Source: Siphonodentalium dalli (lineage: Eukaryota; Mollusca; Scaphopoda; Gadilida; Siphonodentaliidae). From it: DNA of 64,000 bases. The translations under genes and the position numbers were made by a program. Below are positions 47,735 to 58,559 of this stretch, piece by piece. The first letter of the stretch is position 1. Every line of letters starts with the position of its first letter. The stretch is taken from NCBI GenBank assembly GCA_032622095.1, contig CP136062.1:137970351-138034350 (forward strand), given 5' to 3'. Under the pieces are notes generated by a model, which saw only the letters and a program-made list of their open reading frames with translations, was not told the origin of the DNA and did not search any database.

Positions 47735-47900
47735 ATGTGTTATATACACAATGTATTTGTATCGATTCATGTATATCAACGAGGCTAGTTTTTGTGGCCA
47801 TATAGTGACGAGGCGACCTTGGTCGCCGAGTCGCTATATGGCCACGAAAACTAGCCGAGTCGCGATACATGAATCGTTACACATTGTGTATATAACACAT
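47735..47900. mobile_element. Long hairpin MITE, 166 bp
   Basis: Arms of about 80 bp are nearly perfect inverted repeats. The outer words are ATGTGTTATATACACAATGT and ACATTGTGTATATAACACAT; the inner words are GTGGCCATATAG and CTATATGGCCAC, with a GGCGACCTTGGTCGCC centre. The centre resembles that of the TTAA hairpins. Non-coding; open frames crossing it are artefacts. Confidence 0.85.
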
Positions 47901-48594
47901 TTATCTACCATTTGTGTGACAGAATCCACCGCACAAATTACAGTTTAGGAGTTTCTTAAATACCAAAACTGTTGAATTTGTGTCCGACGATTAGCTTTCT
48001 TGAGTAAAAATCTCCCAACGTGCAAAGGTATCTGTGTCACGCGATTAGCTCGCTTTGCTAAATTCTCACAACCTGCAAGTTCACGCGAATATGCCTAACG
48101 GAAATTGTATTCAATGCCCAAAATCTCTTACACTTATAATAAATACTGAACAAATACATATTAGTTTCTTTGTGATATGTTATACCATAATACCCATGAT
48201 GGTATCCTGGTAGGCAATCAAATAATGTTAAAACCTTGGAACTATTTGTTTATAGTACAGTTTATAGTACGCAAGAATATACGTTGGACTATCGTTTTGA
48301 TTTTTCACGCGATTGATGTGACGTCAGTTCATTCATGATTTTGAACCAGTCAACGACGTCATGATCGCCTTGTATCGCAACTGCAGTAACAATACGGATG
48401 CTTTTATCGCCAATTCGTTATCGCCAATTGTATCGGGGAATTTCGTAGGAAATGGTAGATAATATGTTTTATATTAAAATTATTTCCCAATGTTTGAGCT
48501 TATAATTAAGCGACGATAACACACCTCATCTCATAGGTAAGTGAGCGATATATAGCATGAAGCTGATATTCATTCCACCTGTTTGTCTTTTCAG

Positions 48595-48699
48595 AATGAT
48601 TGTATTGTGCTGTATCCAGGTTTCTGTGCCAATTATCGTCTAGGTGGCAGGTGCGATAATCGCCAGGATTGTAAATTCAGGCATGAAATACCTTCCCAG
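48595..48699 (+). CDS. Exon 3: complete CCCH-type zinc finger
   Basis: The acceptor TTTGTCTTTTCAG and donor CAG|GTAAGC bound 105 nt, which is 35 codons in phase 0 at both ends and follows from exon 2. It encodes one finger with spacing C-x8-C-x5-C-x3-H in FCANYRLGGRCDNRQDCKFR followed by His. This is the C3H1 pattern of RNA-binding fingers. Its family is known to bind single-stranded RNA; whether this one does is inference. The finger is the only recognisable folded domain of the gene. Confidence 0.9.
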
Positions 48700-48754
48700 G
48701 TAAGCTTCTATTTGATTTCACTGCACACTCTAAGCCAGCCAACGGCCATCTCGG

Positions 48755-49165
48755 GATTTCAAATTTGAATATGGGAGCAATATAAATTTTTTCCAAATAT
48801 CATTAAAAAACATGGCTGCTAGCAGCCATCTTGGATTTCACATTTCAATCAATCGGGACACACTGCAGCCAACATTTATTAGCGAAATGTTTTGAAAATT
48901 TACAGACATATTCAGGATCACTTTGAAATGATATTTGATCAAAAACATTGTTGCCAGCAGCCATCTTGGATTTTATTCTTTGCACCACTAAATACTTTGG
49001 CATTCCTTACACCCAACATTTTTATCCAATTGGCCCCAAACATCATTTGGCTCTTCGGGTTGAACTGGTATTACTTAAACATTTAATCTTTCTGCTGTCC
49101 TTAATACACTTTTGAGTCTTGACTGCAATGTATCCTCTCTAAGTTGAGATACGGTTCATTTAAAG
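48755..49165 (+). repeat. AGCTCAAC-family repeat fragment directly after exon 3
   Basis: Units with CAGCAGCCATCTTGGATTT and a degraded tail (CTAAGTTGAGATACGG) are present; no head is visible. It begins within about 60 bp of the exon 3 donor. Confidence 0.75.
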
Positions 49166-51295
49166 AAAAATGGGGGGGGGATACTTGATTGCTTTGTCAG
49201 TCTGTCCTTCTGTGGTGTGGTTTATCAGATCTGAATAAAGTTTGGATTGATGCCCAATAATGTTCGCATTTTCTGTTTCGAGTTATTCTTTATATATCTG
49301 GAAAGGATAGTTTTCTGTCCTTCAAAGTAGTTTGAGCTATTGCCATGAGTTGGCATCCATCGTCCATCAACAATTCCCTTCAGCACTCCCTACAGGCTGC
49401 ATCCCTCATCCGATCTTCACCAAACTTCATATGTAGCTTCAGGGTGACCTATAGATGGGAGCTATAATTTTTTTCTTTCTGAATTTCAATGAAAAACATG
49501 GCCTCCCGCAGCCATCTTGGATTTAAAATTTGAATCCATCATCTCACACTACAGCCCGTATTTATGGCTGGATAATTTTTAGCTGAACTGTACAAAGTAA
49601 TGTTGAGCTATTGTCATGGGTTGGGATCTGTCGTTCAATCGTACATCTGTAAAAAAATACCTTCGGCTCGCCCTCCAGGCCGCATCCCTCATCCGATCTT
49701 CACCAAATTCATATGTAGCTTCAGGGTGACCTACGGATGGGAGTTATCAAAAAATTTCAGAAGTTCAATGAAAAACATGGCCGCCAGCAGCCATCTTGGT
49801 TTTCAAATTTGAATCCATTCGCACTCCCTACTGCCCATAATTTTTAGCTCAACTTTACAAAGTTTGAGCTTTTGCCATGGGTTGGCATCCGTCGTCCGTG
49901 CATCATCAATTTCCGTCGGCATGCCCTACAGGCCGCATCCTTCATCCAATCTTAACCAAACTTTATATGTAGCTTCAGGGTGACCTATAGATGTGAGCAT
50001 CTGATCATCATGAAATTTGTTGTGGATGTTAATATTGACATGTAGATGGGAATGAGTCATTTTGGGATCATTCGGCCATAAAACATAGCCACCGGCAGCC
50101 GTCTTGGATTTTAGTCTTTGCATGACTAAATCCTTTGGCACAACCTAAAGACATATGGTCATCAGGGTGACCTCTAGATGGGAACCATAAAAGTTGAAAA
50201 AACATGGCCACCAGCGGCCATCTTGGATTTTACTCTTTGTATGACTAAATCCTTGGGTACACCCTACAGACTACACACTACTTGTCCGATCGTCACTAAA
50301 CTTCATTGATCTTCAGGATGACCACAAGATGGGAGTAATCTAACTTTTCCGAATTTCATTAAAAAACATGCCGCCTGCAGCCTAAATCTAAAATCTAAAT
50401 CTTTTAGCACACCCTACAGTCCACTTCCCTCATCCGATCATCACCCTCATCCGATCAACTTCATATTGAGTTTGATATTGATCTATTAGATGGGAGCTAA
50501 AAAATGTTTTTGAATTTCATTAGAAAACATGGCCACCAGTGGCCATCTTGGATTTTCATTTATATATATCTCTTCATGTTGATGTCTAGTATTACTAAGC
50601 TTAGACATTTCCGCATTCCTAATCGCTCCATTGACTGTAACACATAAAATTATCCCCTCCAAGTGGAGCTACAGTGTCATTGACACTTTCATTAAATTTT
50701 GCATGCACGATTGTGATCACCTGTAGATGGGATCTATCGAATTTGAATGATTTTTGATGAAAAATATAGCTGCCTGCAGCCATCTAGGATTTTACTCTTT
50801 GCATGGCCAAATCGTTTGGCACACCCTGCAGACCACATCCCTCATCCGATCATTACCAAACTTCATATGGATCTTCTGGGTGACATCTAGATGGGAGCCT
50901 CCTATTTTTATCGAAATTTGTTGAAATACATGGCCGCCAGCAGCCATCTTGGAATTTACTCTTTGTATGACTAAATCATTCGGCACACCCTACAGGCCAC
51001 TCATCCGATCGTGATCAAACTGCATATGGATCTTTGGTGTAACCTCTAGATCGGAGCCTCCTATTTTGACTGACATTTGTTAAAAAATATGGCCGCTAGC
51101 AGCCATCTTGGAATTTACTCTTTGTATGACAGAACACATCCGATCATAACCAAACATATGGATCTTCAGGGTGACCTCTAGATGGGAGCCTCCTATTTTG
51201 ACTGAAATTTGTTGAAAAACATGGCCGCTAGTGACCATCTTGGAATTGACTCTTTGTATGAATAAATTCTTTGGCGCACCGTCCTGCCCATGTTT
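49166..51295 (+). repeat. Cluster of AGCTCAAC-family repeats in intron 3
   Basis: Heads or partial heads occur at about 49327, 49578 and 49842 (TTTTTAGCTCAACTTTACAA then AGTTTGAGCTTTTGCCATGG). About a dozen roughly 150-160-bp units carry CATCCGATCATCACC and ATGGCCGCCAGCAGCCATCT. A tail lies at 50650-50695. More units follow to about 51290 without a second tail, so several partial copies are joined or nested. Confidence 0.85.
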
Positions 51296-51641
51296 CAATT
51301 TGATACCGTGGGGTAATGTCAGAACCCGTGATTCAATCTTTTGTTTTTAGAATTGTTTGCTTACTGTGCCAATTCCACATCCAGTTTTGCATCGTTCATG
51401 TACCTTGATTTGTATGGGAATGATCAGACACAATTATCTTGGATAATATTGGTGTAAAGAACTGAACTGAAGCTAATTCAATTTATTGCAGAATGTAAAT
51501 GCATAAATTCGGATACAACATAATACTCTTTGATAAATTTTGGTTTTTAATGACAAATATGCCCATTTTGTTTAGCCCTGCATTTTATCTTTATATTATC
51601 ACATAGTCCAATTTATTTATACTTTGTCAATTATTTTGTAG

Positions 51642-51706
51642 GAATTTGCTCAAGAAACTTTCATCAGGAAATGCAAGGACATGATAAATAGACGCAGACA
51701 TGAAGG
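51642..51706 (+). CDS. Exon 4 of the CCCH-finger gene
   Basis: The acceptor TTATTTTGTAG and donor GG|GTTTGT bound 65 nt. It enters in phase 0 from exon 3 and leaves in phase 2. The peptide is EFAQETFIRKCKDMINRRRH then E, likely helical and basic. The donor is not ideal, but the phase-2 ending is exactly what the next acceptor needs. Confidence 0.7.
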
Positions 51707-51913
51707 GTTTGTATTTTGTATTCATGCAGACTATGATCTTTGCGTATACATATTTGTACTAGATGTTACAAACACGGTCAGGAATTATGTGGCCTCAAGT
51801 TGAAATGAAAATGGTTTTTGAAAACTTGCTAATTTCTTAAAGGCCCATGGTATTCTAATTTTATGGAGACAGGCATATAACAAATTAAATAGAATACATA
51901 GATGCTCCATCTG

Positions 51914-52121
51914 CAAGCCTGCAAATAGTGTGTCTGTCATTTGCAGAATGAGGTCCCCAGAGGGTGAATTTAGTGATGCTATCCCGCACAGTGGGCTAGC
52001 ATCACCAAATTTACCCTCTGGGACCTCATTTGGTTGAATTTGGTGATACATAGCCCACCATGTGGGATAGCGTCATTAAATTCACCCTCTGCAAATGACA
52101 GACACACTATTTGCAGGCTTG
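51914..52121. mobile_element. 208-bp MITE with 34-bp perfect TIRs in intron 4
   Basis: The left arm (CAAGCCTGCAAATAGTGTGT then CTGTCATTTGCAGA, 51914-51947) is the exact reverse complement of 52088-52121. The interior repeats GAGGTCCCCAGAGGGTGAAT in both orientations, giving nested hairpins. Related hairpins lie at about 53950-54050, 54251-54343 and 54447-54510. Confidence 0.9.
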
Positions 52122-52560
52122 ATCACTGTTCAAAAGAAAATTCAACCACTAGACAAAATGTTATATTAATAGATTTTGAGCTTATTTCAATGTGATCAGT
52201 TGTTGGTTGAGTAATTTCGTCAAATCTAACATACATTGATGTTCAGGACTTTTGCATTATTGCCACATGAATCCAATGAAATTTCAACTTATTTTGATAA
52301 ACTTGACACTATTCTTGCATGATGAGCTACTATATTTAAAACTTAGTCCCTGCGACACATGATCATAGATTAGGTTCCCTTTCCCCTTACCCAAATTTCC
52401 CCTCTGACATATTCTTCTACCTGATCAACAAAATAATTCCTACGACACATGTGTATCTGCAATTAAATAAAACCAACTGGGAGTAATAAATGAATAATTT
52501 TATTTGCCGACTAACACTGATTGCTAGTGAACCATTTGGTAGGAAAAGAATGCATTTCAG

Positions 52561-52672
52561 GGCTACACATATTGACAATTGTCAAATTCTGAAAGATATC
52601 GAAGCGGATATTGCTAAAAGCCACTTGGTTGATTCTGCCTGGTTATGTCAACTTTTGCAGTCTTTCCGCTAG
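52561..52672 (+). CDS. Exon 5 (possibly terminal) of the CCCH-finger gene
   Basis: The acceptor GAATGCATTTCAG is followed by one base that completes the Gly codon split at exon 4. Thirty-six codons then run to TAG (52670-52672): ATHIDNCQILKDIEADIAKS, then HLVDSAWLCQLLQSFR. The peptide looks helical and protein-like. It may be the last exon, or splicing may leave before the stop at the weak donor GTTATG (52642), which would connect in phase to a candidate exon at 52834. No clear polyadenylation signal follows. Confidence 0.6.
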
Positions 52673-52833
52673 TAGGGCAGGGGGTCCCTTTAAGGGTCCC
52701 ATTCCCCCAGCCAATTTTTCCCCTTCTGTCATACCACAGGACATATTCCATATGTATAAAGATGTTTACTTCTCAATTTTGTGGGGACAGTACTAAGAAA
52801 TTTAAATAGTTGACAACTTTATTTGATTTCTAG

Positions 52834-52881
52834 TGAGAATACACACTCGGACCGATATCTAACACTAAAAGTTGGATGTCA
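52834..52881 (+). CDS. Candidate small exon downstream of exon 5
   Basis: The acceptor TTTGATTTCTAG and an excellent donor CA|GTATGT bound 48 nt that read ENTHSDRYLTLKVGC in one frame, entering and leaving in phase 2. Reading on past the donor stays open to about 52942. It is consistent with an alternative continuation of the CCCH gene, but no downstream partner in phase 2 was found. Confidence 0.3.
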
Positions 52882-52971
52882 GTATGTCTGTAGGCCGGAG
52901 CTAACATTCAACGTGCAGGGTCGATGTGTTCCATTTAGAATATAGAGTACACTTTATTTAGTTTTTAGCTC

Positions 52972-55670
52972 ACCTGAGACGAAGTCTCCGGTGGAGCTAT
53001 AGTCATCACTCCTCGTCCGTCCATCCGTCCATCCGTCCATCCGACCATCCGTCCATCCGTCCGTCAACAATTCTTTGAACATCTTCTTCTAAAGTTCCAT
53101 TGGACCGAATTGGTTCATATTTGGTGTGGATGTTCCCTAGGTGACTCTCATTCAGATTTGTTCAAATGAGGTCACTGGGTCAAATAGTTGCGAAAGCAGG
53201 GCCACAACTCTATTCCTTCATAGTAATTCTTATAACGACTTCTTTTCCAGAACCGTAAGGCCTAATGGGTTCATATTTGGTGTGGATGTTCCCTAGGTGA
53301 CTCACATCCAGATTTGTTCAAATGAGGTCACCAGGTTGATTAGTTGAGAAACCAGGGTCATAACTCTTTCCCTCCATAGTAATTCTTTTAAACATCTTCT
53401 TCTCGAATACCATCAGGCCAAATGGGTTCATATTTGGTATGAAGGATCATTGGTTGACTGGGGTTCAGATTTGTTCAAATGAGGTCACTGGGTCAAATGT
53501 GGGTGGGGCCAGGGACATAACTCAGAAAGAAAAAAAATTCAGATTAAACTCTTTAACCAAAAAAGAAAAGAATAGAAAAGAAATGATATATTAAAAAATA
53601 AAAGAATATTTAAAAAAACTGTGGAATTGTTTTTTTTTATTAGAATATTTAAAAAAAAAAAGAAAAAAAAAGTGTATTTAACTCCATGGTCAATTATATA
53701 TATATATTGTTTAACATTTTTTGATAATTGAAAAACTAATGCCATTACATTTCTGTAGGTTGTGGCCCCTGGCCCTTCATTCAAGTGCACTGCTTCTGCC
53801 ACCCTGGCCTGGTCTCAAAAATAAAACTGTATATATGCTGGGTATGCCAACACAATCATGTCAATCTTGATATGTTTATAAACATTCCTGCAGATTTGCT
53901 AGATGTCATTAATTCCCAATCTCTCATGTATTGTTCATATCAGGACTAATGTCATTTGCAGAATGAGGTCCCCAGAGGGTGAATTTAGTGATGCTATCCC
54001 ACACAGCGGCCTAGCATCACCAAATTCACCCTCTGGAGACCTCATTCTGCTTAGGCCTCATCTTCTGGGAAGTATCTATAGTATCAAATTAACATTGTTG
54101 TTAGTTACATTTCCCTTCTAGGAAGTTTCTATATCCCCTAATTTGCAGAAGATAAATTCATAATTGAGGTGCCCAATGGGTGAACATCACCAACTTCAAC
54201 TGGGGAACTTCAATCTTATCCTAGGTCTGCCATAGCAGTTGGGGGCCCTAGCAGAATGAGGTCCCCAGAGGGTGAATTTAGTGATGCTAGCCCGCTGTGC
54301 GGGATAGCATCACTAAATTCACCCTCTGGGGACCTCATTCTGCAAACGACAGACACACTTTCACACTATTTCAAGGCTTGATTGTATAATACATTGTGTT
54401 GCTTGAGGCCAGGCATGCACAATGTAGGAACAGACACGCTTTTTGTGATGCTATCCCACACAGCGGGCTAGCATCACCAAATTCACCTTCTGGAGACCTC
54501 ATTCTGCTTAGGCCTCATCTTATGGGAAGTATCTACAGTATCAAATTTACATTGTTGTTAGTTAAATTTCCCTTCTAGGAAGTTTCTATATCCCCTAACT
54601 TGCAGAAGATAAAATTCATAAATGAGGTGCCCAATGGGTGAATATCACCAACTTCAACTGGGGAACTTAAATCTTATCCTTATCAGATTTGTGAAAATGG
54701 GATCACAAAGTCAAATAAGGACAGAGCAAGAGACTTAACTATTTCACTACATAGTAATTCTTAAAATATGTTTTGCAAGAACTATTTGGCTTATATAGAA
54801 TGGAATGTTCTTCCTTGACTGCAATTCAGATTTGTTTTTAAATGGGGTCACCTGGTCAAATAGGGGCCAAGCGAAGGACATTTTCCCTCTTAATATGCTT
54901 CCTTCACAAGGACCATCAGGTCTATTTTACTGATATTTATGATATGTATGAAGGGTTCTTTGGTGTCTGGGATTCTAATTTATTCAGATGGGGTCACCAG
55001 GTTAAATAGGGTGGGACCAGGGACATAACTATATGTCTCTATAGTAATTCTTAAAATGTCTTCTCAAAAGAGTTTGGACTATTTAGCTTACATTTAGTAT
55101 GGAGGAATCGGGAGGATCCTTTAGTGACTGAGATTCAGATTTGTTACAATGAGGTCAACCTGTCAAGAAATGGCAGGCTATGGGGAGTTAACACTTTTGT
55201 GTCTAATAAAATCATTGAAATACCAAATTCATTAAAACATCTACCTTGGAACCATCTGACTGATTGGTCTGACATACATGTATTGTGTTTTGGGTCCATG
55301 GATAATTGGGCTTCAAACATGTTTAAATGATTTTAGAAAAAGGCGCTTGTGAGATTGGAAATTTCCAACAATTGAGAAAGTTTGAGGTGTCGGTTGTGAA
55401 ATTCCAACCTAAGACTTGGGAGTCTGGATCCCGGTCGGGAGGGGACTTGTTGAGCTGGAGGAGGGGGGTGATCAGTAGTGTACAGTTGGCAATTTCAAGG
55501 TGGATTTTCACCAATCTACATACTTACAGTCTCTCTAGCCACATATCCTGTTTAAATCTACTTCTTTTAAAGTGATTATGAAAAGTGCTGACTGTTTTGG
55601 TCTCCAGAGTCCCAGTCTTATCAGTCTTTGCAGTCTGGTGAGCGACCCCACAGTCATTGACTGTCTTGTT
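52972..55670 (+). repeat. Long repeat, copy B (CACCTGAGACG head)
   Basis: It is collinear with copy A (10782-16293) from the head CACCTGAGACGAAGTCTCCG to the roughly 95-bp right-end repeat. It lacks the four insertions of copy A and so shows their empty sites. In their place it has hairpin units at about 53950-54510. Confidence 0.88.
53948..54683. repeat. Hairpin units and a duplicated segment within copy B
   Basis: A perfect palindrome lies at 54251-54343 (GCAGAATGAGGTCCCCAGAG inward to a GCCCGC/GCGGG centre, arms about 45 bp). About 235 bp at 53988-54222 is repeated in direct orientation at about 54444-54680 with few changes (GATGCTATCCCACACAGCGG and following). This suggests a hairpin MITE insertion followed by segmental duplication. 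Confidence 0.8.
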
Positions 55671-55766
55671 ACTGAAATGCTCCGGATTCTGAACGAGCAC
55701 ACCCGGCTCTGCACGTTGCACGCTAGATCCAACCTGCAGACACAGTTAGATGAACTGAGGAAGTGA
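55654..55766 (+). CDS. Candidate terminal exon beside copy B
   Basis: After a possible acceptor CGACCCCACAG the frame reads VIDCLVTEMLRILNEHTRLC then TLHARSNLQTQLDELRK and stops at TGA (55764-55766). From 55671 on, the sequence is outside the repeat and has gene-like codon choice, with a helical, Leu-rich peptide. The acceptor itself would come from the roughly 95-bp repeat. It needs a phase-1 donor; the only in-phase GT in exon 5 is poor (GTCAAC at 52647). It may belong to the CCCH gene or to another gene. Confidence 0.35.
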
Positions 55767-56126
55767 TTAAACCCGACATCGCTAGAACACATGCTTTGGA
55801 GTCCGCTGGTTACATTGCTGCTGTTAGGTTACGAAAAATGACTACCGATAATTTAATAATACCCACTGATTCTATAGATCTTCATGTCGTAAAATATATA
55901 TATCACTCCATTTTTTTCAAAGCATCTTATCTACTAGTATGTTTATTATAATTTAGCTTGATATTTAGAGCTAAAACAATGCGCCTTTATTCTATTCCTT
56001 CATTGCTTCCAACCTGCTAACTATCTATCTGCTGAGTGTTATATTCCAGCATGTTATGCATCAGAACTATCTGCCGAGTCTTGAATAGTGAGTCGTTTAA
56101 CTTTAACGGGCGCGTTTCCGTATTCT
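55767..56126. other. Unannotated stretch before the palindromic transposon
   Basis: I see no further exon. A target duplication for the next element ends it (ATTCT at 56122-56126). Confidence 0.4.
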
Positions 56127-56799
56127 AGTCAGGTTCGAAAATCTAAAAACGCCTCTAGTAACGAAGGTGCGGGCATTTTTCTTTCAGAAGCTTTTGAGAA
56201 ATGTTTCTAAAGGTAATTTTTATGCAGATTTCAAAAACCAATATTGGCAAGTTGACAAATTATTATTTCTGGTCAAAAATGGCAATTCAAAATGGCCGCC
56301 ATCAAAACAAAGTCTAACTTTAAGTTTGTTGTTATGTGTTGCTCTAAGACGTTCGAATATTGAGTATTTCCATACTTTCGAACGAATTGGAACAAGAAGT
56401 ATACACAGAACATATGTGGTAATTTAAAGTGAACATGTTTGACATTTAACCCCATTTATGCCCAAAAAACGTAAATTTTTTAAATTATTGCTGTCTTAAA
56501 TGGCAGAAAGTGAAGTATGCTGTAAATATATCCTTACAATGGTTTAGACAGATGTGACTAAATGCAATTTGTAATCTGATTCCTAAAAACAATATTGGTA
56601 ACTCGACAAATAATTATTTCTGAACTAAAATGAAAATTCAAAATTGCCGATATAATAATCAGTTAAAAATTTGAAAATCATCAGTAATATTATGAAGCTG
56701 GTTCATCAACACCAAATGCGACACAATATGCCATCATATAGCCAAAAGTGGTCACAAAAAAGCCTTATTTATCAAGTACATTAATCCAGAACGAATGTA

Positions 56800-57779
56800 A
56801 AATGAAGGTACCTGTATTTGTGATTGCAGTCAGTTCCACAATTGCAGAGTGGTGTGCAGGGTAACTCTGAATTTCTGCATGTACACCTTGCTGTTAGACA
56901 CCCCTTCTTGCACCCACATTTGATTATTTTGAGATATGATTTTGGAATGGGTTCTTGTGACATCATGGTTGGATCCTAATCAACCATTTTCTTCTTTCCA
57001 TCCCATTGTCGAAGGATCCAGTAATGTTTGCACAGGAATGGTTGCTTGTTTCCAAACTAAACCTGGTAGTTTGTTCTCAAAGGTGGTAATGAAATGAGTC
57101 ACTGGTTGGTGGAGGCTTTTCGGGAGATTCAGTCTGAGGGAACATCCTGAATCCTGCATTGTTGAGTTTTGCATTGGAAACTCCAAACAACTTAAAATGT
57201 TCAGCACTTTCAATTGTTTCAGTGGATATTGCAATATTACCTATACCCTTTAAGAGTTCACAACATTCCAGGTAAATCTTCCATGCTGATCGCTTGGACA
57301 CCCCATATATAAACGAAGTTGAATCACACCCGTTAAAGCATGAAGCGCAAGAATATAGTTCAGAGCGTCGCTCGGTATTTGGGTGGCAACATCCCTGATG
57401 GGTATAATTGTAGGGCTTTTGGAAGTTCCAGCCATCATGAACACATCAAAATCTGCAGGAAATGTGTCTAGGTAACCAAGCAATAACACTAGAACATCGA
57501 CATCCCTACTTATCACAATGACTTGTTTCAGATAACCCTTTCAAGTCTGTTCCATCTACCGAACATTCTACTCTGCAATCTTCTGGGAACCCACATGCAT
57601 CAACGGTAACACCTTCTGTTTTCACTTTGGTAACACGTTCTCGATGTGAATACATCGGCCAAATCTCCAAATGTATTTACCTTTTCCGGTTTACCTAGGG
57701 CCCCAACAAGGCACAGACCGTCAATGACAATACATGCACGGAGAGATGGTGTCATTGTTTGCAAGTTGACTGCCCTGTT
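56800..57779 (-). pseudogene. Decayed PIN/FEN-like nuclease gene with CXC tail, left copy
   Basis: Reading the minus strand from 57779, frames join as CIVIDGLCLVGALGKPEKVN with TFGDLADVFTSRT, then (after frameshifts) SRDVDVLVLLLGYLDTFPAD, SDALNYILALHALTG, a degraded CPSDQHGRFTWNV, and finally IIKCGCKKGCLTARCTCRN with CTPLCNCGTDCNHKY (about 56905-56815). SRDVDVLVLL and ALTGCD resemble the acidic motifs of XPG/FEN1-type nucleases; the Cys tail resembles tesmin/TSO1 CXC. From memory, ALTGCD-type proteins recur in invertebrate genomes. Frameshifts, including one just after ALTG, disable this copy. Active-site assignment is inference. Confidence 0.6.
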
Positions 57780-57855
57780 GTTCGGTAGATGGAACAGACT
57801 TGAACGGGTTAGAGTCTAATCATGAAGACTTATCCTTCATTCACTTGATGCCAGC

Positions 57856-58527
57856 ATGGGGTACAATCTGAAACAAGTCATTGTGGTAAGCAGGGACGTC
57901 GATGTTCTAGTGTTATTGCTTGGTTACCTAGACAAATTTCCTGCAGATTGTGATGTGTTCATGATGGCTGTAACTTCCAAATGCCCTAAAATTATATCCA
58001 TCAGTGAATTTGCCACCCAAATACCAAGCAAAGCTCTGAACTATATTCTTGCGTTTCATGCTTTAACGGGGTGTGATTCAACTTCGTTCATATATGGGGT
58101 GTCTAAACGACCCGCATGGAAGATTTACCAGGAATGTTGTGAACTCTTTAAAGTGTATAGGTAATATTGCAATATCAACTGAAACAATTGAAAGCGCTGA
58201 ACATTTTGTATGCATGTTGCATGGAGTTTCCGATGCTAAACTCAACAATGCAAGATTCAGGATGTTCCCTCGGACTGAATCTCTTGAAAAGCTTCCACCG
58301 ACCAATGACTCATTTCATTACCACCTTTTGGGAACAAAGTACCAGGTTTTAGTTTGGAAACAAGCAGCCATTCCTGTGCAAAAATCGGATCCATTCCAAA
58401 ATCATGTCTCGAAAAAATCAAATGTGGGCGCAAGAAGGGGTGTGTAACCTCAAGGTGTGCATGCAGAAAATCAGAGTTACCCTGCACACCACTCTGCAAT
58501 TGTGGAACTGACTACAATAATAAATAA
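57856..58527 (+). pseudogene. Same nuclease-like gene, right (inverted) copy
   Basis: The plus strand reads VVSRDVDVLVLLLGYLDKFP, then LNYILAFHALTGCDSTSFIY and GVSKRPAWKIYQECCELFK in one frame to a stop at 58162. It resumes in another frame with GNIAISTETIESAEHF, then KCGRKKGCVTSRCACRKSEL and PCTPLCNCGTDYNNK, ending at TAA (58525-58527). It keeps ALTGCDSTS intact where the left copy is broken, but lacks the upstream VIDGL part. One CXC cysteine is Arg (KCGRKKG). It is broken by at least one frameshift, so not functional as it stands. Confidence 0.6.
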
Positions 58528-58559
58528 GGTTTTTTTGTGACATACTTTTGGTTATATGA

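Noticed and set aside
47595-47948. A 117-codon frame
   Set aside because: It passes through the 80-bp-arm hairpin at 47735-47900 and is an artefact of the palindrome.
33048-52672. Naming the gene TOPAZ1 or another specific CCCH protein
   Set aside because: I could not match any diagnostic region apart from a generic C-x8-C-x5-C-x3-H finger, so no symbol is given.
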